Assembly (NCBI GenBank): GCA_024244645.1
Contig: JAAEOH010000048.1
Location: forward strand, 24,160 to 88,159
Origin: Hyphomicrobiales bacterium
GTDB lineage: Bacteria; Pseudomonadota; Alphaproteobacteria; Rhizobiales; Rhizobiaceae
Reading direction: 5' to 3'
Length of the DNA stretch: 64,000 nt
The notes beneath the pieces were generated by a model. The model did no database searches. It was not told the DNA's origin and saw only the letters and a program-made list of their open reading frames with translations. Numbering within the stretch: position 1 is the first letter of the stretch; the number at the start of each line of letters is the position of its first letter. Positions 1-9,136 of the stretch are shown piece after piece. The translations under genes were made by a program, and so were the position numbers.

Positions 1-290
1 TGCCCATTGGACGCGGCGATTGTATAAAGATTGGCCCCCGGTTCCCTCGAGCGCCGGTCGATATGTCCGATCAGCATGGAAACACCGCCGCGGCGGTAAA
101 AGTTGCCCAGCACCTTCAGCTCGTCCTGAACCACCTGTTTGGTCTGATAGGTCAGGAGGCTCGAGGTCAGATCCGTGACGTAAAATACAAGTACGACTGC
201 GCAAATGGCGAACAGGCCAAGATAAAGCGCCGACATGCGCACCGCGGTGGTGCGTAACAGAATTCCAAAACGGCCTATTGTTCTAGCCAT
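1..290 (-). CDS. sensor histidine kinase, N-terminal part only (runs off window start)
   Basis: Reverse-strand translation from ATG at 290: MARTIGRFGILLRTTAVRMSALYLGLFAICAVVLVFYVTDLTSSLL..., a membrane-anchored N-terminus overlapping the 3' end of the response regulator gene by 8 bp. Confidence 0.75.
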   Translation of the reverse strand, partial: MARTIGRFGILLRTTAVRMSALYLGLFAICAVVLVFYVTDLTSSLLTYQTKQVVQDELKVLGNFYRRGGVSMLIGHIDRRSREPGANLYTIAASNG

Positions 291-960
291 CGGCTTTTAG
301 GATATAACCGGCACCCCTCACGGTGCGCAGCAGCGCCTTGTCAAATCCCTTTTCGATCTTCGATCTCAGCCGCGAGATATGGACGTCGATAACATTGGTC
401 TGGGGATCGAAATGATAGTCCCAGACATTTTCCAGGAGCATGGTGCGGGTCACCACCTGTCCGGCGTGTTTCATCAGATATTCCAGCAGCCTGAATTCAC
501 GCGGCTGAAGCGTGATGCGCTGGCCGGCGCGATGCACTTCGTGGGCCAGCCGGTCGAGTTCCAGGTCGCCGACCCTGTACACCGTATCATTGTCACGCAT
601 GCCCTTGCGCCGCCCGAGCACTTCGACGCGGGCAAGAAGCTCGGAAAATGAATAGGGTTTCGGCAGATAGTCATCGCCCCCGGCGCGCAAGCCCGTGACC
701 CGATCATCGACCTGGCCCAGAGCAGAAAGGATCAGCACCGGCGTATCGATCGACTTTTCGCGCAACTCGGTGACGATCGAAAGACCGTCGCGTTTTGGGA
801 GCATCCTATCGATGACCATGACATCATAGTTGTTTTCAGTCGCCAGATAGAATCCAAGATCGCCGTCGCTGGCATGGTCGGTGACAATACCCGACTCATT
901 AAAGGCTTTCACCAGATACGATGCGGCTTCCAGATCATCTTCTATAACCAGAATCTTCAT
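283..960 (-). CDS. OmpR/PhoB-family DNA-binding response regulator
   Basis: MKILVIEDDLEAASYLVKAF receiver plus winged-helix C-terminus (HEVHRAGQRITLQPREFRLLEYLMKHAGQVVTR...VIDVHISRLRSKIE); likely start MKILV at 960. Confidence 0.93.
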   Translation of the reverse strand: MKILVIEDDLEAASYLVKAFNESGIVTDHASDGDLGFYLATENNYDVMVIDRMLPKRDGLSIVTELREKSIDTPVLILSALGQVDDRVTGLRAGGDDYLPKPYSFSELLARVEVLGRRKGMRDNDTVYRVGDLELDRLAHEVHRAGQRITLQPREFRLLEYLMKHAGQVVTRTMLLENVWDYHFDPQTNVIDVHISRLRSKIEKGFDKALLRTVRGAGYILKADG

Positions 961-1055
961 AACCGGCATATTAGGCGAATATTCTGACGAAAAACAAACC
1001 ATAAGATCTCTGTTCAACTATGTCCCAAGTAAAACACGTCCCTTAATAAAAGAGA

Positions 1056-1084
1056 GACAGCGGGCCGATGGGAGACCCGCTGTC
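1056..1084 (-). terminator. probable rho-independent terminator downstream of degP-like gene
   Basis: Inverted repeat GACAGCGGG...CCCGCTGTC followed on the minus strand by TCTCTTTTATT; lies just after the stop of the protease gene. Confidence 0.65.
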
Positions 1085-1139
1085 CACAGAATCGGGCGGT
1101 TGGCCGGGGGCGACATTAATGACCGCCCACCCGATCTGT

Positions 1140-2675
1140 TCAACCAACGGCAACCGGTAATGCTACAAACCGATTGGTTTTCTGGTTGGTTAACTGGAAC
1201 AGTACAGCCTTGCGACCTGCGTCACTTGCGGCCTTTACCGCCTTTGACAGATCTTCGGCCGACTGCACGTCTGTGTTGTTCACAGCCGTAATGATATCGC
1301 CCCCTCGCATACCGCGTTCCGCGGCAATACTGTCGGGCTCGACTTCGGTAATCATCAGGCCTTTGCCGTCATCGGCAGGTTTGACGGTCATTCCGAATTC
1401 CTCGAAGTATTCACCCTTGTCGGTCTTCTTGGTGTTGGTCTGCACCGCCGCCTTCTTGGGCTCCTTCAGCGTGCCGATTTCAACCTGAATGGAACGGGAG
1501 TCTCCATCGCGCCACACTGTGATATCGGCATTCTCGCCCGGGTTGACCCTGGCGATCTTGCGGGCCAAATCACGCGGGCTTTCGACTAGCTCGCCGCCGA
1601 CAGCTGTCACAACGTCGCCGGATTGCAGACCGGCCTTCTGCGCCGGAGAGTCCTCCTGCGGCTCGGTGATCAGAGCGCCTTTTGTCTCTGCAAGGCCAAG
1701 TGATTCGGCAATATCATCCGTAACCGGCTGAATCTGCACGCCAAGCCAGCCCCGTTCGACGGAACCGCTGGTCAGAAGCTCATTGACAACCTCATTGGCA
1801 AGCGCAGCGGGAATGGCAAACGCAATGCCGACATTACCGCCCGACGGCGAGAAGATGGCCGTATTGACGCCAATGACTTCGCCTTCAAGATTGAATGTCG
1901 GGCCGCCGGAGTTGCCGCGGTTCACGGCCGCGTCAACCTGGATGAAATCGTCATACGGGCCGGCGCCGATGTCACGCCCACGCGCCGAAATGATGCCTGC
2001 GGTCACAGTCCCGCCGAGGCCGAAGGGGTTGCCGACGGCAACCACCCAGTCGCCAATGCGGGTTTTGTCGTCCTGATCAAAGTCAACATAGGTGAACTTC
2101 TGATCGCTTTCGACTTTCAAAACCGCAAGGTCGGTACGGGCATCCTTGCCGATCAGTTCGGCGTCCAGCTCGGTGCCGTCGTGCAAGATGACGGTGAATT
2201 CCTGACCGTTGTCGACAACGTGGTTGTTTGTAACGACGAGACCGTCATCGGAAATGAAGAAGCCGGATCCTTGTGAAACAGGGCGCGTACGCGGCTGACG
2301 CTGCTGCGGGCGGTTTTCATCACCGCGCTCCGAGAAGCGGTCACCGAACGGATTGCCCTTACCGAAATCACGGAAAAAGCGTTTCATGGGGTGATCATCC
2401 GGCAGGTCATCCATGCCGGGTGCCTGGAAATTGTTGCCACCAGATGAGACGGGCCTGATGTCGGATTTAACGCGGACGGAAACAACAGCTGGCGTTACGG
2501 CTTCAACAACGTCTGCGAATCCTGGCTCCTGAGGTGCCTGAACCCTTACAGCATCTGCATAGGCAGATTGAACGCGAGCCGGAACGCCACTGGCCACCAT
2601 TGCTGCGGCCAAACCAAGTGCGGCCGTAGTTGTCAGCAATCCATTACGGGTAGCAAGGAATTTTCTCTTGGGCAT
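1140..2675 (-). CDS. degP: DegP/HtrA (Do-like) periplasmic serine endoprotease
   Basis: TNNHVVDNG, TDLAVLKV, VNRGNSGGPTFNLEGEVIGVNTAIFSPSGGNVGIAFAIP motifs, two PDZ domains; signal-like N-terminus. Confidence 0.95.
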   Translation of the reverse strand: MPKRKFLATRNGLLTTTAALGLAAAMVASGVPARVQSAYADAVRVQAPQEPGFADVVEAVTPAVVSVRVKSDIRPVSSGGNNFQAPGMDDLPDDHPMKRFFRDFGKGNPFGDRFSERGDENRPQQRQPRTRPVSQGSGFFISDDGLVVTNNHVVDNGQEFTVILHDGTELDAELIGKDARTDLAVLKVESDQKFTYVDFDQDDKTRIGDWVVAVGNPFGLGGTVTAGIISARGRDIGAGPYDDFIQVDAAVNRGNSGGPTFNLEGEVIGVNTAIFSPSGGNVGIAFAIPAALANEVVNELLTSGSVERGWLGVQIQPVTDDIAESLGLAETKGALITEPQEDSPAQKAGLQSGDVVTAVGGELVESPRDLARKIARVNPGENADITVWRDGDSRSIQVEIGTLKEPKKAAVQTNTKKTDKGEYFEEFGMTVKPADDGKGLMITEVEPDSIAAERGMRGGDIITAVNNTDVQSAEDLSKAVKAASDAGRKAVLFQLTNQKTNRFVALPVAVG

Positions 2676-2929
2676 TTAGATGTCCTTATAACGGTCTGTT
2701 CAGTCCCCTCGCCCAAGAGATAGTGAATGCCACATTACGACCGCCTAACTAAAGCATGAATATTTTGTAATCTTGGAGGATTCCGGCCAGCGTTCACGGC
2801 CGCCTTCCGGCGAACCGCATATTCAATGAATCCCCACAATTGCAGGCTTTCGGGCCTGATGAAGCGCCCGACAACACTGCCGTGTTGGCCATGACGTTCG
2901 AGGGATTCAGACAGCAGGCTGAACAGTAA

Positions 2930-4168
2930 TCAAGCTTTGTTGATCGAAACCTGGGTGACAATCTTGGAGGAGGCTTCAAGCGTTCGGTGAACCGGGCATT
3001 TGTCGGCGATTTCCTCAATCTTTCCACGCAACTCCTCCGACACCGGCCCATCGACCGTTATGGCGCGTTCGAATTGATCGATCCGGCTGCCCTTTTCCTG
3101 TTGCTCTGACGTGCATTCAAGACAATCCGCCGCATGGATCTTGGCATGGGACACGTCAACGGTGATCCGGCCAAGCGCGGCCTTTTTGCGATCGGCATAC
3201 ATGCGCAGCGTCATCGAGGTGCAGGCGCCAAGCGCTGCGGACAGAAAGTCATAGGGTGACGGACCCGAATCAAGACCACCGACGCTGACCGGCTCATCGG
3301 CAAACAATCGATGCTTACCAGCGTGCACGGTGTTTTGAAATTTGCCCTCGCCGGTTTCGGATACACGTACCGCTTCGGTATCGGTCATGCCCTGCGGCGT
3401 ATCTTCGGCGATATAGCGCGATGCCCAGCTGGCGATGATCGATGCCGCGTAGGAGGCGTCCTGCGCCTTGCTGACGAGGTGATCCGCATTGTCGAGCGAG
3501 ACAAAGCTCTTCGGGTGCCTGGCGGCGCCAAAAATCGTTGCGGCGGCGTCGATCCCGACGGTCTGGTCTATCGGCGAGTGCAACACCATCAAGGCTATGC
3601 GCATGTTTGCGATGCGCTCGGTCAGAACACTCTCTCGCACGTCGTCGAGGAACTGCTTCTGGATGGTGAACGGCCTTCCGGCCAGGGTGACGGACGCCTC
3701 GCCCTTTTCCTCGATTTCCTCGATTTTCGAGCCGAAATTGTGCACGACATGGGCAACGTCCGCGGGGGCGCCAATGGTTGCCACGGCCTTGACCTCGGGT
3801 ATGTCCCCGGCGACCGCCAGAACCGCTGCACCGCCGAGCGAATGGCCGATCAGGATCGACGGCGCTTCGAAATTCGCGCGCAGATATTCGACCGCAGACA
3901 TGAGATCAGCGACGTTGGAGGAAAAATTCGTCGAAGCAAATTCACCTTCGCTCGAGCCAAGGCCGGCAAAATCGAAACGCAAAACGGCTATACCGGCGCG
4001 CGAAAGCTCCGCCGCCACCCGCTTTGCCGCAAGAATGTCCTTTGTGCACGTAAAGCAATGGGCAAAGAGCGCATAGGCGCGCACATGGCCAGCGGGCACA
4101 TCGAGCCGTGCTACAAGCGTGGCACCGGAATGACCATTGAATTCGGATTTAATGGATGTTGGCGTCAT
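2930..4168 (-). CDS. bifunctional alpha/beta hydrolase - OsmC family protein
   Basis: N-terminal hydrolase (LIGHSLGGAAVLAVAG) fused to OsmC-like C-terminus (PSPYDFLSAALGACTSMTLRMYADRK ... CPVHRTLE). Confidence 0.9.
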   Translation of the reverse strand: MTPTSIKSEFNGHSGATLVARLDVPAGHVRAYALFAHCFTCTKDILAAKRVAAELSRAGIAVLRFDFAGLGSSEGEFASTNFSSNVADLMSAVEYLRANFEAPSILIGHSLGGAAVLAVAGDIPEVKAVATIGAPADVAHVVHNFGSKIEEIEEKGEASVTLAGRPFTIQKQFLDDVRESVLTERIANMRIALMVLHSPIDQTVGIDAAATIFGAARHPKSFVSLDNADHLVSKAQDASYAASIIASWASRYIAEDTPQGMTDTEAVRVSETGEGKFQNTVHAGKHRLFADEPVSVGGLDSGPSPYDFLSAALGACTSMTLRMYADRKKAALGRITVDVSHAKIHAADCLECTSEQQEKGSRIDQFERAITVDGPVSEELRGKIEEIADKCPVHRTLEASSKIVTQVSINKA

Positions 4169-4185
4169 GTCCCCGCTCCCGATTT

Positions 4186-4454
4186 AGAGCGCTTCACGAC
4201 TAAAGAGAAGCATTTGACCGTGGCGATTTTGGTCTCAGACAACGCGGGTTGCACGCAGTGGTGCCATCCCACCACAAGTGCAAGCCAACACAGTCAAAGG
4301 GCAAAATCGCCCGGCCCATGCGGGTGGCGGACAATCGGCTCATCGGCGTTGTTGCGCCGCTTGCCCGATGCACCACATCTCACTGCGCGACACGCCTAGC
4401 CGAGTGAACCGATTGACCGCCATCAAATGCTTCTGTTTAATCGTGAAGCGCTCT
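4186..4454. repeat. RIME-like composite palindromic intergenic element, copy 1
   Basis: 32-bp imperfect terminal inverted repeats (AGAGCGCTTCACGACTAAAGAGAAGCATTTGA / complement of TCAAATGCTTCTGTTTAATCGTGAAGCGCTCT) enclosing two internal palindromes; second copy at 10532-10831. Confidence 0.88.
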
Positions 4455-4466
4455 GAAGCGAACCTA

Positions 4467-4949
4467 TCAACTATCGTGATCACGCGAACTTAAAACTTTC
4501 TCGAGATCGGCTTGTTCTTGCTGTGACAGCAGCATGCCCGTGCGGGATCGTCGGTTTTTGCCGGCATTGATGATGAGATAGGCCAGACCACCGCACAACA
4601 CAATGACCGGTACGGCCCACAACAGCAGTGTCTGCGCCGAGAACCGAGGCTTGAGCAGAACGAACTCGCCATATCTGGAAACGATGTAACCAACCACTTC
4701 CTGATCGCTGTCGCCTTCTACCAGTCTCTGGCGTACCAGAACGCGAAGATCCTTGGCGAGTGCCGCATCGGAATCGTCTATCGACTGATTCTGGCAGACA
4801 AGGCAGCGCAAACCGGCCGATATCTCTCGGGCTCTTTCCTCCAGCACCGGATCGTCCAGCACTTCGTCCGGCGTAACGGCCAAGGCGGGCAAAGCCAGGG
4901 ACAACAGGCAGATCTTGGCGACTGCCATGAGTTTGGCCAGACGTTTCAT
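4467..4949 (-). CDS. ccmH: cytochrome c-type biogenesis protein CcmH/CycL
   Basis: LRCLVCQNQSIDDSDAALAKDLR heme-lyase motif and C-terminal TM; last gene of ccmI-E-F-H block. Confidence 0.95.
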   Translation of the reverse strand: MKRLAKLMAVAKICLLSLALPALAVTPDEVLDDPVLEERAREISAGLRCLVCQNQSIDDSDAALAKDLRVLVRQRLVEGDSDQEVVGYIVSRYGEFVLLKPRFSAQTLLLWAVPVIVLCGGLAYLIINAGKNRRSRTGMLLSQQEQADLEKVLSSRDHDS

Positions 4950-6931
4950 GTTTCCTGCCCGGCGGAAACGGCCGTTGCCTTGCGCGTCGCCGGCGCGCCG
5001 ATGCGCAACCGCCGGTCAAAGAGTGACGTGATGCCACCGAGCGACATGATCACCGCGCCGATCCAGATGAATGTCACCCAGGGTTTCCACCAAACCCGCA
5101 CAACGGTTCCGCCATCGGGGGTCTCGTCGCCGAGTGCAACGTACAGCTGGCTGGGGCCCAGCGTCAGAATTCCGGCTTCCGTGGTCGGCATTCTGCGCGC
5201 CGTATAAATGCGCTTTGCCGATGTTATCGTGGCAAACCGGTTGCCGTCCCTGGAGACGATGAAGCGGCCCTGCAATTCGGTGTAATTCGGTCCGGTGTTC
5301 GGCTTCAGGCCTTCAAACTGCAATGCGAAAGGGCCGCTGACCATCGTTTCGCCGGGTTTGAGGGTGGTCACCTCCTCGGTTGAAAATGCAGTGACGGTGA
5401 CAATTCCGATAACCGAGATTCCAAGTCCTAGATGGGCCAGCGCCGATCCAAAAGCCGAGCGCGGCAGGCCCTTGAAACGCTGCCACATAATGGGAACTGC
5501 GACCCTGCCGGCGCCTGAGCGCAGCGCAATATCGGTTATGGCACCCGCGATCAGCCAGATACCGATGGCAATTCCGAGCGCCGCCAGCACCGGTGCGCCG
5601 GTGGCAAAGTAGGTCACTGCCAGGGCTGTCAGGAGGGCAAGCCCGGCGGCAAAGTAAAGCCGCTGGCACACCGCCCACAGGTCACCGCGTTTCCAGGCAA
5701 GCAGCGGCCCAAACGGCACCGCCAGCAGCAACGGGATCATAAGTGGCCCGAATGTCAGATTGAAAAACGGCGGACCGACGGAAATCTTGGCGCCGGTCAC
5801 GGCCTCCAGCAGCAGCGGATAGAGCGTGCCGACAAGCACTGTCGCCGTCGCCGTTGTCAGAAACAGGTTGTTGAAAACAAGTGCACCCTCGCGCGAAATC
5901 GGGGCAAACAGCCCGCCCTGGCTCAGCGTTTGCACGCGCAGGGCAAACAGGCTGAAAGCACCGCCAATGAAGAGCACGAGGATGCCGAGGATGAATACGC
6001 CGCGCAGCGGATCGGTGGCAAAGGCATGCACCGACGTCAGAACGCCGGAGCGCACCAGGAAGGTGCCGAGCAGCGACAATGAGAAGGTCATGATGGCAAG
6101 CAGCACAGTCCAGATTTTCAGCGCTTCGCGTTTTTCCATCACCAGCGCCGAATGCAGCAGGGCCGTGCCGGCGAGCCAGGGCATGAAGGATGCGTTTTCA
6201 ACCGGATCCCAGAACCACCAGCCGCCCCAGCCGAGTTCGTAATAGGCCCAGTAGGAGCCCATCGCGATACCGGCGGTCAACGCCGTCCAGGCCGCAAGCG
6301 TCCACGGCCGCACCCAGCGGGCCCAGGCCGCATCGATGCGCCCTTCGATCAGCGCCGCAACGGCAAAGGAAAAGCAGATCGAAAAACCGACATAGCCGAG
6401 ATAAAGCAGCGGCGGATGGATCGCCAGCCCGATATCCTGAAGGATCGGATTGAGGTCCCGGCCTTCGATCGGAGCCGGATTGAGGCGCTGGAACGGGTTC
6501 GACGTCAACAACACGAAGAAGAGGAAGGCCGCGGTGATCCATGCCTGGACCGCTAGGACATTGGCTTTCAGCGAGAAAGGCAGGTTGCCGCCGAAAAGCG
6601 CCACAAGAGCGCTGAAGAAAACAAGTATGAGAATCCACAACAGCATCGAGCCCTCGTGGTTTCCCCAGACGCCGGAGAACTTGTAGATCAGCGGTTTGAG
6701 CGAATGCGAATTTTCCCAGACATTCTGGACGGAAAAGTCCGAGGTAACATAGGAGACGGTCAGGGCGGCAAAGGCGAGCAGGACAAATATGAAAGATGCG
6801 ATGGCAGCGGCCGGGGCCATTTCCATCAACGCCGCATCCGGCCGCCGGGCGCCGATGACAGGCAAAACCGACTGCAGCAGTGAAATGGCAAGCGCCATTA
6901 CAAGCGCATAATGACCTAGCTCAACAATCAT
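4946..6931 (-). CDS. ccmF: heme lyase CcmF/CycK
   Basis: Polytopic 661-aa protein with WGGWWFWDPVENASFMPWL motif. Confidence 0.97.
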   Translation of the reverse strand: MIVELGHYALVMALAISLLQSVLPVIGARRPDAALMEMAPAAAIASFIFVLLAFAALTVSYVTSDFSVQNVWENSHSLKPLIYKFSGVWGNHEGSMLLWILILVFFSALVALFGGNLPFSLKANVLAVQAWITAAFLFFVLLTSNPFQRLNPAPIEGRDLNPILQDIGLAIHPPLLYLGYVGFSICFSFAVAALIEGRIDAAWARWVRPWTLAAWTALTAGIAMGSYWAYYELGWGGWWFWDPVENASFMPWLAGTALLHSALVMEKREALKIWTVLLAIMTFSLSLLGTFLVRSGVLTSVHAFATDPLRGVFILGILVLFIGGAFSLFALRVQTLSQGGLFAPISREGALVFNNLFLTTATATVLVGTLYPLLLEAVTGAKISVGPPFFNLTFGPLMIPLLLAVPFGPLLAWKRGDLWAVCQRLYFAAGLALLTALAVTYFATGAPVLAALGIAIGIWLIAGAITDIALRSGAGRVAVPIMWQRFKGLPRSAFGSALAHLGLGISVIGIVTVTAFSTEEVTTLKPGETMVSGPFALQFEGLKPNTGPNYTELQGRFIVSRDGNRFATITSAKRIYTARRMPTTEAGILTLGPSQLYVALGDETPDGGTVVRVWWKPWVTFIWIGAVIMSLGGITSLFDRRLRIGAPATRKATAVSAGQET

Positions 6932-6940
6932 GGCGCGGTC

Positions 6941-7384
6941 CTATTCTTCCTCACCCTGCCAGACCCCCTGCTTTTTCAGACTGTCGGCAACCTCTTTGGG
7001 CATATAGGTCTCATCATGTTTGGCCAGCACCGAATCCGCAACAAACAGCGGATTGCCAGGCTGGAATGCGCCCTCAACAACGACGCCCTGCCCTTCGCGG
7101 AAGAGATCCGGCAAAATGCCGGTATAGGTGATGGACACCGTGTTCGCGGTGTCGGTGACTGCAAACTCCACGGTCGTTCCCTGTCCGCGCGCTACGGAAT
7201 TTTCGGCCACCAGTCCGCCGAGGCGTATGCGTGTTCCGGGACTGACCTGTTTCTCAACAACGTCCGTCGGCGAGTGAAAATAGACAATCTGCTCCTGCAG
7301 CGCGAACAAAACCAGGATGACCGCAACACCGATGACGCTGACACCGCCGGCTATGATCGCCAGTCTTTTCTGCTTGCGTGTCAT
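6941..7384 (-). CDS. ccmE: cytochrome c maturation protein CcmE/CycJ (heme chaperone)
   Basis: MTRKQKRL...[16 protein letters not shown]...[14 protein letters not shown], heme-binding HDETY motif. Confidence 0.96.
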   Translation of the reverse strand: MTRKQKRLAIIAGGVSVIGVAVILVLFALQEQIVYFHSPTDVVEKQVSPGTRIRLGGLVAENSVARGQGTTVEFAVTDTANTVSITYTGILPDLFREGQGVVVEGAFQPGNPLFVADSVLAKHDETYMPKEVADSLKKQGVWQGEEE

Positions 7385-8526
7385 TGATTCACTTTCTCCG
7401 CTGCAAGTCCAAACTGTGTCGCTGCCTGCGTCAGCGCCTGACGGCCGGCGCTTCCGGCATCGAAATTCTCCAAGGCCCGGTTGAGCGCATCACCTGCCTG
7501 CTCGGCTTCTCCCAAGACCATGTATGAGCGGATCAATCGAAGCCAGCCCTCAAGATCGTCAGGGTTTTCCCTCAGCCGCTCGTCAAGACCGGCCACTATG
7601 CCGCCGATCATCTCCCGGCGTTCGTCATCACTCATCTGCGCCGCCGCGGCAACCTGTTCCTTGTCAGGTCCTGGCACGGCCTCTTCACCGCCCTGCCCGA
7701 TGCGTTTGTCAAGTTCCTCAAGGTGCAAACGCACCTGAGGCATCCATGGAGCATCCGGCGTGGACCTGCCCGCAAGATCCGAAAATGCCGTGCGGGCTTC
7801 GACCAGTTTTCCCTCCTGGGCCATGCCAAGCGCCAGAAAGAACGATGACAGCGGATTGCCTGGCTCGAGGTCATCTGCTGCCTGGAATGCCGCCTGCACG
7901 TCGGCAGTCACAATACCGCCGGTCTGGGCGAACAGGGATTGCCCAAGTCCTGCCTGTCGCGGGGCCGTGGAACCAAGAAGACGAATGGCATTTCGATAGG
8001 CGATTTCAGAATCCTGCACACGCCCGAGGCTGAAGTAGACGGGCGCCAGAACATCCCAACCGCGGCCGTCCTCAGGATTGCTCGCAAGGTGTGTTTCGGC
8101 CTGCGCCACGAGATTGGCGATATCGCTGTTTTCATTGGAGGGCGGTTGTATCCGCGCGGCAAGAGGCTGGGAAGGCATTCCGGGCGAGCCGATTGCGAGA
8201 TAGCCGGCAACCGCCATCAGCGGCAAAAACACGATCACCACATAGCGCGCTGCACCGGCGAGCGGAGACGAAGCAACCGTTTTGCGGGATGCGGCTTTCG
8301 AGGCTTTGATCAGCCGACGTCCAACTTCGGCGCGCGCATATTCGGCTTCTTCACCCGTTAGCAGTCCAGATTCTATGTCGCGATCAATCTCGCGCAGCTG
8401 GTCGTGATAGACCTCCGCGTCGAACTCCTTCTCGGCCGCCTGCAACTTTGTGCGCCGGGCAAGCGGTACGAGGAGACTTGTGGTAGCGGCCACCGTCATG
8501 ATGGCAGCCATGACCCAAAACATCAT
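7381..8526 (-). CDS. ccmI: c-type cytochrome biogenesis protein CcmI/CycH
   Basis: N-terminal two-TM plus TPR-like C-terminus; overlaps ccmE start; canonical operon position. Confidence 0.92.
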   Translation of the reverse strand: MMFWVMAAIMTVAATTSLLVPLARRTKLQAAEKEFDAEVYHDQLREIDRDIESGLLTGEEAEYARAEVGRRLIKASKAASRKTVASSPLAGAARYVVIVFLPLMAVAGYLAIGSPGMPSQPLAARIQPPSNENSDIANLVAQAETHLASNPEDGRGWDVLAPVYFSLGRVQDSEIAYRNAIRLLGSTAPRQAGLGQSLFAQTGGIVTADVQAAFQAADDLEPGNPLSSFFLALGMAQEGKLVEARTAFSDLAGRSTPDAPWMPQVRLHLEELDKRIGQGGEEAVPGPDKEQVAAAAQMSDDERREMIGGIVAGLDERLRENPDDLEGWLRLIRSYMVLGEAEQAGDALNRALENFDAGSAGRQALTQAATQFGLAAEKVNQ

Positions 8527-8618
8527 GAGAACTGGTTATCTAACCCTATCCAATTGCCCGGCGGCACGGTGTTGCCGACCGTTTTGGCGTTCGTCACTAT
8601 CTATTGGAAATATGGGCT

Positions 8619-9074
8619 CTAAACAAGCGGTGTCCAGTTGCCGTCTTCGCTGCGGCACGCGGTTCCACGCGCTGTCACGGTTTCCCCGCCCTGGACAATC
8701 TTATGGACGTATTGCCTGCAGTTCTGGGAACCAACTTCGTAGGGCTGGGCAGCATAAACTTCACCGGAAACGCCACTTTGGGTTCCGGACCATGCGACGA
8801 TCTGTCCGCTGGGAGCGATTTCAAGCGCCCTATATTCGGCTTCAAGTGCCCTGGTGCGGTCATCCGCGCTCAACTGAGCTGATATTGCGGGATCGATTAT
8901 ACCGCCATTGAGAGCTTCGATTACCGTTGGCTTGCTTGCCGACTGGGGCACGAAGGAATTCAGGAAACTGGATTGCCCGCCGGTTTTTGCGCAGCCGCCA
9001 AGGGCAAGCAGAACCGCAACCGCAATAATTTGAACACGGGCTTTCATTGATTTCCCTTCTCCAATCAACCGCAC
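8619..9074 (-). CDS. lipoprotein, 17-kDa surface-antigen-like
   Basis: Lipobox LALGGCAK; C-terminal NCRQYVHKIVQGGETVTARGTACRSEDGNWTPL; likely start MKARVQ near 9047. Confidence 0.75.
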   Translation of the reverse strand: MRLIGEGKSMKARVQIIAVAVLLALGGCAKTGGQSSFLNSFVPQSASKPTVIEALNGGIIDPAISAQLSADDRTRALEAEYRALEIAPSGQIVAWSGTQSGVSGEVYAAQPYEVGSQNCRQYVHKIVQGGETVTARGTACRSEDGNWTPLV

Positions 9075-9136
9075 ATTGAAACGCAGGATGTGGCGTTAAT
9101 GTGGCAGCGGTTTGATCACATCATGTGCGTCAATGA

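Noticed and set aside
3311-4399. 362-aa plus-strand ORF
   Set aside because: Antisense to the hydrolase-OsmC gene and running into the repeat; composition is typical of high-GC shadow ORFs with no recognisable domain.
4186-4454. Insertion sequence or transposase-bearing MITE parent
   Set aside because: No ORF with transposase features inside or adjacent and no clear target-site duplication; better described as a RIME-like non-coding element.
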